Below are positions 1 to 6,426 of a stretch of DNA of 11,752 nucleotides, one piece after another. Each line of letters begins with the position of its first letter. Positions within the stretch are counted from its first letter, which is position 1. The stretch spans positions 7,385-19,136 of the forward strand of contig PATE01000101.1 in assembly GCA_002712305.1 (NCBI GenBank), in the 5' to 3' direction. The notes beneath the pieces are model-generated. The model was not told the origin of the DNA, searched no databases, and saw only the letters and a list, made by a program, of their open reading frames with translations. Source of the DNA: Gemmatimonadota bacterium. Lineage in GTDB: Bacteria; Latescibacterota; UBA2968; UBA8231. A program made the translations under genes and the position numbers.

Positions 1-66
1 CGCGATGCCGGTGTTCAGGACCGACAGTGGGTGCTGCCCGCACCCGGCACGTCGTTGCTCTACTGA
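1..66 (+). CDS. C-terminal end of an unidentified protein (partial)
   Basis: Frame 1 is open from the first base to a TGA at 64-66 and encodes 21 residues ending in LPAPGTSLLY. The stop overlaps the next gene's ATG by one base (TGATG), the arrangement of translationally coupled genes, which is the main reason to believe it is coding. The ending with LPAPG and a terminal aromatic residue recalls the last strand of some outer-membrane beta-barrels such as TonB-dependent receptors. Twenty-one residues are too few to assign a family, so this is only a suggestion. The start lies outside the window. Confidence 0.45.
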   Translation, partial: RDAGVQDRQWVLPAPGTSLLY

Positions 67-646
67 TGAGGATTCACATCCCGATGATGTTTCGTCCCCA
101 CATTGCTTGTCTGCTGCTGGTGTCGGGTTTCACGATCACTGGTTCGTGGGCAGAGCCCGTGTTGATCCTGGGACTGCGTGGGATCCAACCCTCGTGCCAC
201 AGACGGGCGATCGGTTCGAGCGGCGTTCCTCCCTGCAGCCACACCTCGGGATCCACCTGCCGACGTGCTGTTTCGTCTTTGATGCCAGCTACGACTATTA
301 CGGTGGCGTGGCAGATTCATCGGACGTCGATCTCGATCTGCACGATGTAGGCGTTGGCCTGAGCCTTACGGCAGACCCCTCCAAGGTGACCTTCCAGGCG
401 ACCCTCGGCGTCGATCTGCTTTTCCTGCGGCAGAAGGGAACCATCGCCGGATCATCGAGTCGCACGAGCACAGACAATGAATGGGGTTGGCGCCTTGCGA
501 TCGGGGCGACCTACGAACCGGTGCCTCGCTGGGGGATCGATCTGAGGTGGCTGCGTCGGGGTCGCGTTCAGCCACGGGTCGCTGGGGCCAGACACGACCT
601 GAGTGGATGGCAGGTCTCGGCCGGTCTGGCCCATTTCATCCGCTGA
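66..646 (+). pseudogene. Frameshifted gene for a small exported beta-barrel-like protein
   Basis: The ATG at 66 begins a convincing signal peptide: a basic N-terminus, the hydrophobic stretch IACLLLVSGFTITG, and cleavage near SWA-EP around residue 29. That frame continues only to about LILGLRG (near 180) and then turns into basic, Ser/Thr/His-rich shadow sequence that stops at 350. The frame starting from about 170-190 (WDPTLVPQTGDRF onward) carries a protein-like sequence to the TGA at 646. It has alternating amphipathic stretches typical of an 8-strand outer-membrane barrel, including FDASYDYYGG, VGVGLSLTADPS, WGWRLAIGATYE, RWGIDLRWLR and WQVSAGLAHF. One indel near 165-190 would join the halves into about 190 residues. 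No slippery homopolymer is present there, so a mutation or assembly error is likelier than programmed frameshifting. The start is coupled to the upstream stop. The family is not recognised. Confidence 0.6.
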
Positions 647-736
647 GATCGCCTGCGTTTGCGTGGCCACCTAGTACGTGGTTGTGTTGTGGCAACGAAC
701 ATGTAGACCCTCCAAAGACCTGCAAAGAGAAGAACC

Positions 737-1684
737 ATGAGCAATCGACTTGAAGGTCGCGTGGCAATCGTAACCGGTGGCGCACAGGGGATCGGGGGGG
801 CGACGGCGAGACGGCTGGCCGAGGACGGGGCGAGTGTCCTCATCGTCGACCTCGCAGAGGAGCTGGCAGCAGAGAATGTGCGTCGTATCGAGGCAGAGGG
901 TGGAATAGCCAGCCTCTTCGTGGGTGATGTGACGAAATCGGAGACGGCGATCGGCATGGTCGCAGCGGCAGGCGACCGATACGGACGTCTCGACATCCTC
1001 GTGCAGAATGCCTTTCCCGTGGGAGAGGGGAGTTTTGGCGGCGGTGTGACCGACATCGATTTCGAGTCCTGGCGGGGCGCACTGAGCGTGCTGCTCGACG
1101 CGGTGTTCCTTGGCGCCAAGTACGCCGTGCCCGCCATGCAGGCATCCGGCCCGGCCCCCGGCTTCGATCCAGCACCCTACGCCGAGTACGGGCTTCACGA
1201 AGGGCCGCCTCCACCGATGGAGGTAGGGCGCATCGTCAACATGTCCTCGATCCACGGCCTGCTGCAGGCAGCTGGTGTCCCCGCCTACGATGCCGGCAAA
1301 GCAGCGGTCATTGGACTGACAAAGCAGATGGCGATTGACTACGGGCCCACAGGCATTACGGTGAATGCGATCGCACCGGGACACATCATCACGGAGAAAC
1401 TGCAAAAGCTGTGGGAGCAGATGAGCAACCCCGCAGGATACCGACTCTTCGAGTTGCAGTATCCCGTTCGCCGCACGGGTCTTCCTCAGGATGTGGCCAA
1501 CGGCGTCGCGTTTCTGTGTTCTCCCGAGGCCAGTTTCATCACGGGTGTCGTGCTGCCGATCGACGGGGGACACTCGATTCAACTGGTGGAGAATGCCGTT
1601 GTGGAGATGAAAGACTACATCCAGCAGAATCCTGATCTGAAGACCCATTTCGACGAGTGGGGAGCCAAACAGTGCCGCTTGTGA
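737..1684 (+). CDS. SDR family NAD(P)-dependent oxidoreductase
   Basis: This 315-residue short-chain dehydrogenase/reductase is a probable cytoplasmic alcohol, sugar or acyl dehydrogenase. The Rossmann motif TGGAQGIG is at residues 13-20. An Asp at 38 after the second strand favours NAD(H) over NADP(H). Catalytic residues are Ser171 (MSSIHG), Tyr184 and Lys188 (YDAGK), with the usual 13-residue Ser-Tyr spacing. The NAIAPGHI motif is at 210-217 and the C-terminal IDGG at 275-278. It is longer than the classical 250 residues because of a Pro/Gly-rich insert at about 137-163, before the catalytic serine, and a C-terminal tail after 285. The usual NNAG is QNAFP at 90-94. The ATG at 737 has a weak purine-rich AAGAGAAG upstream. 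It is first in a tight run with the broken barrel gene, sulfatase and cupin. The substrate cannot be named. Confidence 0.93.
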   Translation: MSNRLEGRVAIVTGGAQGIGGATARRLAEDGASVLIVDLAEELAAENVRRIEAEGGIASLFVGDVTKSETAIGMVAAAGDRYGRLDILVQNAFPVGEGSFGGGVTDIDFESWRGALSVLLDAVFLGAKYAVPAMQASGPAPGFDPAPYAEYGLHEGPPPPMEVGRIVNMSSIHGLLQAAGVPAYDAGKAAVIGLTKQMAIDYGPTGITVNAIAPGHIITEKLQKLWEQMSNPAGYRLFELQYPVRRTGLPQDVANGVAFLCSPEASFITGVVLPIDGGHSIQLVENAVVEMKDYIQQNPDLKTHFDEWGAKQCRL

Positions 1685-1697
1685 TGGATGACGGCTG

Positions 1698-2518
1698 ATG
1701 ACTCTCTCGAAGGAATACGGGTTTGGCAGGTGGGCCGCCTTGCTGTGCGTCCTGTTCACCACGTCGACGTTCGGCGAGGACAACTCCACAGTCCTTGTGG
1801 AACTGCGCGATGGCACATCTGTGAAGGCACGGTTCATCGTCGAAGAGGGAGACTCTCTCATCGTCACGACCGACCTTGGCGTTCGTATGGTGATCCCCCT
1901 GGGGGCCGTCGCCCGAAGGCAGATTCTCGACAACGGTGCGTCTGCTCCGAGCACCTCCGGCACCTCCGATCCGTCCTACTCCCGGTTGATGCTGGCACCT
2001 ACAGGCAGGCCCCTGGCCGAGGGAGATGGATACCTCTCCGATCACTACGTGCTGTTTCCCACCGTCGCCTATGGGATCACCGACAACGTATCTCTGCTGG
2101 GCGGCATCTGTCCTCGCGAACCTCCATCACAGCGGGGAGTCTCATTGGCTTCGTCGGGGCATAGGGCGCTACGGGCATCGGCTTCGTCATGGCCTCCCAC
2201 GGCGACGCCGATCGGTCGATGACGCTCGGTCTCGGCATCGGATGGGCGAAGGCCGACCAGGATCCAACACGATTCCTCGATGGGCCGATCATCGGGATCG
2301 GTTTTCACGAACGTCTCGGGAAGCATACGGCTCTCGTATCCGAATCATGGCTCATCACGGGAGAGGGTGTCGAGTTTGGCCAGCAGCCCTTTGGACTGGC
2401 CCTGCGCTTCTTCTCCGATCGTCTGGCCGTTGACCTCGGGGTGATTCTTGTCGGCAATGCGTTGTCGAGAGGATTCCCGATTCCCTGGCTTTCCTTTGCC
2501 TTTCACTTCGGGCCTTAA
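1698..2518 (+). pseudogene. Broken gene for an outer-membrane-type protein with signal peptide
   Basis: The ATG at 1698 gives a signal peptide (RWAALLCVLFTTSTFG, cleavage before EDNS), then an N-terminal domain with VELRDGTSVKARFI. The conserved-looking RLMLAPTGRPLAEGDGYLSDHYVLFPTVAYGITDNVSLLGGI follows to about 2108. This resembles a family common in Bacteroidota and relatives (pattern: AP-T-R-L-GEGY...V-YGITDN-SL-GG). The continuation is in another frame from about 2165: GATGIGFVMASHGDADRS, then a Leu/Gly-rich barrel part with HTALVSESWLI, ALRFFSDRLAVDLGVI and a final FAFHFGP ending at 2518. Between the halves (about 2108-2165) fragments sit in different frames, with an in-frame TAG at 2162-2164. 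Family spacing, as I recall it, suggests about 30 codons are missing. Multiple lesions indicate a decaying gene. It sits 13 bases after the SDR and 14 before the sulfatase. Confidence 0.7.
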
Positions 2519-2532
2519 CAGGGCGCTATCGC

Positions 2533-3864
2533 ATGGATCGAGCCCCGAATCTCCTGTTCCTGTTTCCCGATCAGCATCGACCTGACTGGCTCAGGTGCAC
2601 GAGCCCCCAGCTAGCACTGCGAACGCCGCATATCGATGGACTCGCAGAGCGAGGCGTGCGGTTCACCAACGCGGTATGCAGTTCACCTTTGTGTGCACCA
2701 TCGCGGGCCTGCCTGGCTTCCGGGCGCAGCTACGATCGGTGTGGCGTGCTGGGCAACGACGTCAACTATCCCCTGGATCAGGCGACGTACTACCAGCGAC
2801 TGCGAGATGCCGGATACCGCGTCGCGGGGGTGGGAAAGTTCGACCTGCACAAGGGACTCGGAGATCCTGAGAATCTGTGGTGGGAATTGGACGGATCTCG
2901 AGATCTGGATGCCTGGGGCTTCACCGAGGGCATCGACAACGAGGGTAAGTTCGATGGCAGCGGCAGCTACCGCCGTCTGGGCGAACCTCGTGGCCCATAC
3001 CTGGCCATGCTGCAGCAGCGTGGACTGGCCGATGCCTACGTAGAGGAGCATACTCGCATCAAAGAGACCATGGGGGCCTACACGACGGTGCTGCCCGATG
3101 ACGCTTACTGCGACAACTGGGTCGCCCACAATGGCATGAAGTTTCTGCGGGACTTTCCCCGAGACCAACCCTGGCACCTGGTCATCAATTTCACGGGCCC
3201 GCACAATCCGATGGATGTGACCGCTTCGATGCGCCAGAGATGGGAGGACGTCGATTTTCCTGAACCCCACGCAAACGACGAACCCGATCGCGAGGGCCTG
3301 CTGCGCAATCGCCAGAACTACGCGGCCATGATTGAGAACATCGACGACCACGTGGGGCGGTTCCTCGACGAGGTGGAAAGGCGCGGCGAGTTGGCCCACA
3401 CGATCATCGTGTACGCCTCCGACCACGGGGAGATGTTGGGCGACCACGGGCGCTGGGGAAAAAGCACCTGGCATCAGCCTTCGTCGGGAGTGCCGCTCAT
3501 CGTCACCGGGCCCGATGTGCGTCAGGGCGCAGTTTGCGACCTGCCGGTGGTGCTGCACGATCTGACGGCGAGTTTTCTCGATTGGGGAGGAGCGGTCCAG
3601 CTGCCCGAAATGGAAGGACAGACGTTGCGGCCGCTGCTCGAAGGAGCGACGTCGTCTCATCGCGATGCGGTCGTTTCCGGGTTGCACGAATTTCGCATCG
3701 TCTACGATGGCCGCTACAAGCTGGTCTCGTTCCGCGACGGAGAATCGGCTCTCTACGACCTGCAGGAAGATCCATGGGAGGATGTGGCCGTGGCGAAACC
3801 GGCCATCGCCGACGGACTGCGCGAAGTGCTCCACGCCGAGATTCCCACGTGGAGGATTCCATAA
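2533..3864 (+). CDS. Type I sulfatase (formylglycine-dependent, alkaline phosphatase superfamily)
   Basis: This 443-residue sulfatase hydrolyses sulfate esters using a Cys-derived formylglycine and a divalent metal (family knowledge). The activation and catalytic motif CAPSR lies at residues 54-58 within the longer CxPSRxxLxSGR pattern, so the nucleophile is Cys54 and the maturation motif is intact. Other expected sites are visible: Asp13 and Gln14 (FPDQHR, metal), Lys102 and His106 (GVGKFDLH), His224 (TGPHNP), the ASDHGEMLGDHG block with Asp297 and His298, and Lys310. The C-terminal sub-domain has the usual RYKLV...LYDLQEDPWE at 394-416. There is no signal peptide, so a cytoplasmic enzyme is inferred, and maturation would need an FGE or anaerobic sulfatase-maturing enzyme encoded elsewhere. 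It is probably co-transcribed with the SDR and cupin. The substrate, such as a sulfated sugar or choline sulfate, is unknown. Confidence 0.95.
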   Translation: MDRAPNLLFLFPDQHRPDWLRCTSPQLALRTPHIDGLAERGVRFTNAVCSSPLCAPSRACLASGRSYDRCGVLGNDVNYPLDQATYYQRLRDAGYRVAGVGKFDLHKGLGDPENLWWELDGSRDLDAWGFTEGIDNEGKFDGSGSYRRLGEPRGPYLAMLQQRGLADAYVEEHTRIKETMGAYTTVLPDDAYCDNWVAHNGMKFLRDFPRDQPWHLVINFTGPHNPMDVTASMRQRWEDVDFPEPHANDEPDREGLLRNRQNYAAMIENIDDHVGRFLDEVERRGELAHTIIVYASDHGEMLGDHGRWGKSTWHQPSSGVPLIVTGPDVRQGAVCDLPVVLHDLTASFLDWGGAVQLPEMEGQTLRPLLEGATSSHRDAVVSGLHEFRIVYDGRYKLVSFRDGESALYDLQEDPWEDVAVAKPAIADGLREVLHAEIPTWRIP

Positions 3865-3869
3865 ACGCC

Positions 3870-4388
3870 GTGCCCATAGTGCCCGAGCGGGTCACGCCGT
3901 ACAAACTGCCGGATGACGGCACCTTTCCCAACAGTCTGCTGCCCCTGTTGGCGTATCAGACCGCTGTCGAAGTGGGTGGTACTGACCTGGCCATCGGATT
4001 CGAAACCCTCTTTGCTGCCCACGGCTGGGAAGGGTCCTGGCGCAATGGGATCTACGCCTTTCGTCACTATCACAGCAATGTGCACGAGGTGCTCGGGATC
4101 GCTTCCGGTCACGCCCATGTCGAATTCGGTGGCCCCCGCGGCGAAGCGCTGGAGTTGAAGACGGGAGACGCCGTCGTCATTCCTGCGGGGGTGAGTCACT
4201 TCAATCTCGGATCCAGCAACGATCTGCTGGTGATCGGCGCCTATCCTGAGGGTGAGTCTCCGGATCTGTGCCGTGATTCGGCGGCGGAGCGCGACATGGC
4301 GCTGGCACGTCAGCAGCAGGTGCCGATGCCTTCCACAGATCCCGTCTATGGCGGCGCAGGTCCTCTGGTACGCGCCTGGAGTCGCTGA
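3870..4388 (+). CDS. YjlB-like cupin domain protein
   Basis: This single-domain cupin of about 172 residues resembles the Bacillus YjlB type, recognisable by DDGTFPNS near the start, GWEGSWRNGIYAFRHYHSNVHEVLG in the centre and DPVYGGAGPLVRAW at the end. Cupin motif 1 has metal-binding His66, His68 and Glu73 (HxHx4E, then x6G). Motif 2 is GDAVVIPAGVSHFN with His110. These ligands suggest a metal-binding cytoplasmic protein, but the family's reaction is not established to my knowledge. The start is uncertain because no ATG fits. GTG codons at 3849 (overlapping the sulfatase end by 16 bases), 3870 and 3879 are candidates. A GGAGG at 3851-3855 lies upstream of the GTG at 3870, though with a long 14-base spacer. 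The gene directly follows the sulfatase and is probably in its operon. Confidence 0.85.
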   Translation: MPIVPERVTPYKLPDDGTFPNSLLPLLAYQTAVEVGGTDLAIGFETLFAAHGWEGSWRNGIYAFRHYHSNVHEVLGIASGHAHVEFGGPRGEALELKTGDAVVIPAGVSHFNLGSSNDLLVIGAYPEGESPDLCRDSAAERDMALARQQQVPMPSTDPVYGGAGPLVRAWSR

Positions 4389-4489
4389 TTGGACGTACCG
4401 CCTTGAGTCTGGGGCCTCACGCCTCGGCACAATCGGTTTCGGGCGACGGTGCTCGAGAGGCTCGGCGCATTGCCGCAGGGGGCCAGCCG

Positions 4490-4517
4490 TTGTAATTTCA
4501 ACAGCTTACGCAATAAA
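4490..4517 (+). promoter_or_regulatory. Candidate promoter before the DSD1/methyltransferase operon
   Basis: The 173-base gap between the cupin and the next gene is GC-rich except for this AT-rich patch. TTGTAA at 4490-4495 could be a -35 element and AATAAA at 4512-4517 a weak -10, 16 bases apart. The -35 candidate is part of the imperfect palindrome TTGTAATTTCAA (4490-4501, one mismatched pair), which could instead be a regulator site. The -10 match is poor, and the sigma-factor preference of this organism is unknown. The rest of the gap shows only short weak hairpins, such as CGAG/CTCG near 4453-4463, with no U-tract terminator. Confidence 0.25.
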
Positions 4518-4561
4518 CGCCTCCCTGAATCCTGATTCATATTCGTCGGACATCACCCCTT

Positions 4562-5680
4562 ATGATCGAGCAGGATCCCTACCGAATCGCCGACCCCGAT
4601 GGTCTCGAAACACCGGCTATGGTTGTCTTCGAGGAGATGGTCGACCACAACATCGCCGCACTCTGTGACATGGTCGGCGGTGCGGCGAACCTGATGGTCC
4701 ACGTGAAGACGCACAAATCTGAAGCGATCGCCCGCAAGCAGCTGGCTGTAGGCATTGCCGGCTTCAAGTGTGCGACCCTGCGCGAACTCGAGATGGCCCT
4801 CGAAGCGGGTGCTCCCGAGGCGATTCTCGCCTACCCCATGGTACAGCGGCGCAAAGTGGAGCGTTTCGCCGACATCAGCGCCACGTATGACGATCGCAAG
4901 GTCTATGCCGCCGTCGGCGATCCACGCCATGTGGATGTGCTGGCACAGATCGCCCAGAATCGTTCGCAGAAGCTGGCGGTGATGGTCGATCTCGACGTCG
5001 GGATGCACCGAACCGGTGCCGGATTGGACGAGGAAGCGACGGCACTCTATAGCGCCATCCATGCCGCGCCGCCGCTGATCTGCGGAGGTCTGCACGTCTA
5101 CGATGGCCACGAGCACTTTCGCGATCCGAGTGCGCGGAATGCGGCGGCCCAGCGCCACGTGGATGATCTGAAAACGCTCAAGGGCCGCCTCGAAGAACAA
5201 GGCATGTCCGTGCCGCGTATCGTCGGCGGGGGTTCCTTCTCGTATGCCACCTACGCACGGGCCGAGGGATTCCACGGTTCACCCGGCACCGTCATCTACT
5301 GGGATCTCAACGGCACGGGACGCATGAGCGACCAGCCCTATCGGTGGGCGGCCATGGTGCTGTGTCAGGTCGTCGATCGTCACCCGGATCAACTGACGGT
5401 GACCACCGATCTCGGCTACAAGGCCATCGCCGGAGATCCGCCGCTGGCGAATCGTGCTCGACTGCTCGGCCACGAACAGGCAACACTGCTTCTGCAGAAT
5501 GAGGAGCATGGAGTCTTCTCGTGGCCTGATGGGGCCTCGCTTCCGCAGGTGGGCGACTATCAGTTGGCCATCCCCGGCCATGTGTGTCCGACGACGATTC
5601 GATTTCCTGGCAGTTATGTGATCGATAGCCAGGGCGCCGTCGTCGACTACTACCCGCACACGGCAAGGGATCGCCAGTAA
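4562..5680 (+). CDS. DSD1-family PLP enzyme (D-serine dehydratase / D-threonine aldolase-like)
   Basis: This 372-residue fold-type III PLP enzyme has an alanine-racemase-type N-terminal barrel and a C-terminal metal-binding beta-domain. The start LETPAMVV (15-22) and HVKTHK (47-52) are family signatures, and Lys49 is the expected Schiff-base lysine. Other blocks are MVDLDVGMHRTG (141-152), GGLHVYDGHEH (175-185), VGGGSFSY (221-228) and TTDLGYKAIAGD (281-292). A His-x-Cys pair, His340 and Cys342 (PGHVCPT), fits the zinc site described for eukaryotic-type D-serine dehydratases. D-threonine aldolases use His-x-Asp there. D-serine or a related D-hydroxy amino acid deamination is therefore the better guess. 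It leads a run with the methyltransferase 14 bases downstream. The ATG at 4562 has no clear Shine-Dalgarno. Confidence 0.9.
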   Translation: MIEQDPYRIADPDGLETPAMVVFEEMVDHNIAALCDMVGGAANLMVHVKTHKSEAIARKQLAVGIAGFKCATLRELEMALEAGAPEAILAYPMVQRRKVERFADISATYDDRKVYAAVGDPRHVDVLAQIAQNRSQKLAVMVDLDVGMHRTGAGLDEEATALYSAIHAAPPLICGGLHVYDGHEHFRDPSARNAAAQRHVDDLKTLKGRLEEQGMSVPRIVGGGSFSYATYARAEGFHGSPGTVIYWDLNGTGRMSDQPYRWAAMVLCQVVDRHPDQLTVTTDLGYKAIAGDPPLANRARLLGHEQATLLLQNEEHGVFSWPDGASLPQVGDYQLAIPGHVCPTTIRFPGSYVIDSQGAVVDYYPHTARDRQ

Positions 5681-5694
5681 CGCGGCGACCGTAC

Positions 5695-6426
5695 GTGCTG
5701 GCGCAGACCCCCTTCCATGTCAATTGGCTCGTTGAACGCCTCCACAGAGAGGTCGTCACCGACTCGGTGATGACCCATGCCCGCGGCCGGCTTCTCGACG
5801 TGGGTTGTGGAAGCAGGCCCTTTCTCCAACTGTTGGCGGATCATTCGACACGCGCCTTCGGTGTCGAGATTGACCGCCAGCGTTACGGACGGGTCGGTGC
5901 CGAGTCTGGTGAACGCCTAGTGGCGGAGACCGAATCGAACGAAGATGTCCCCCAACCCGACGCATGGGCGGACGGTCTGCGTCTGCCCTTCGACGATGGC
6001 ATCTTCGAAACGGTGGTCTCCTTTCAGGTTCTGGAACACGTACCGAAACCCTCCGTTCTGATGGCCGAGATGTGCCGCGTACTGACGCCGGGAGGAACAT
6101 TGGTGCTCACGGCTCCGCATATCTGGGGCATCCACGAGGAACCCCACGACTACTTTCGCTTCACTCCCTTCGGACTGCGTCATCTCGCCGAATCGGCGGG
6201 CCTGACCGTGGAGCAGGTGACGCCGCTGGCCGGCTACTGGGTAACCCACGCGGCTCGCTTCTGTCAGTATCTGCGGCAATTCGAGAAGATCGGTCTGCAC
6301 CCGCTGACTCGCCCGCTGATGGCGATTAGTCAGTTGACGTGTATGCTCCTCGACCGCGTCCACCCGGTCTACAGCGACGCCTGGAATCACCTGCTGATCG
6401 CACGTCGCACGGTGGCGAACGTATGA
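5695..6426 (+). CDS. Class I SAM-dependent methyltransferase
   Basis: This 243-residue class I methyltransferase has motif I LLDVGCGSRPF at about 33-43. The acidic end of strand 2 is GVEID (56-60). The Methyltransf_11-type block LPFDDGIFETVVSFQVLEHV is at 97-116, and LTPGGTLVLTAPH is at 130-142. The following HDYFRFTPFGLRHLAE (151-166) is common in methyltransferases of surface-polysaccharide and glycan clusters, as I recall the family. The acceptor is unknown, but overlap with the O-antigen ligase-type gene supports a role in glycan or lipid-carrier modification. The start is a GTG at 5695, 14 bases after the DSD1 stop, with no strong Shine-Dalgarno, so it could be slightly off. Its TGA overlaps the next ATG (ATGA, 6423-6426), indicating translational coupling. 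Confidence 0.9.
   Translation: MLAQTPFHVNWLVERLHREVVTDSVMTHARGRLLDVGCGSRPFLQLLADHSTRAFGVEIDRQRYGRVGAESGERLVAETESNEDVPQPDAWADGLRLPFDDGIFETVVSFQVLEHVPKPSVLMAEMCRVLTPGGTLVLTAPHIWGIHEEPHDYFRFTPFGLRHLAESAGLTVEQVTPLAGYWVTHAARFCQYLRQFEKIGLHPLTRPLMAISQLTCMLLDRVHPVYSDAWNHLLIARRTVANV

Noticed and set aside
150-200. Programmed ribosomal frameshift joining the two halves of the first barrel gene
   Set aside because: No slippery heptamer, homopolymer run or following stem-loop was seen at the probable junction, so mutation or assembly error is simpler.
671-1963. Long antisense open frame (430 codons) on the - strand
   Set aside because: It is opposite the SDR gene, its translation is rich in Arg, His, Cys and Ser with no family motif, and it is explained by the codon structure of the + strand gene.
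2683-3834. Long antisense open frame (383 codons) opposite the sulfatase
   Set aside because: The + strand frame has all the sulfatase motifs. The antisense product has no recognisable domain and covers just that gene.
3534-3869. N-terminal extension of the cupin into the sulfatase gene
   Set aside because: The extension is Arg/Ala-rich shadow sequence within the sulfatase C-terminus. Recognisable cupin family sequence begins only after about 3870.
4389-4561. tRNA or small RNA in the cupin-DSD1 gap
   Set aside because: No cloverleaf, TTCRANY-type T-loop or convincing long hairpin was found.
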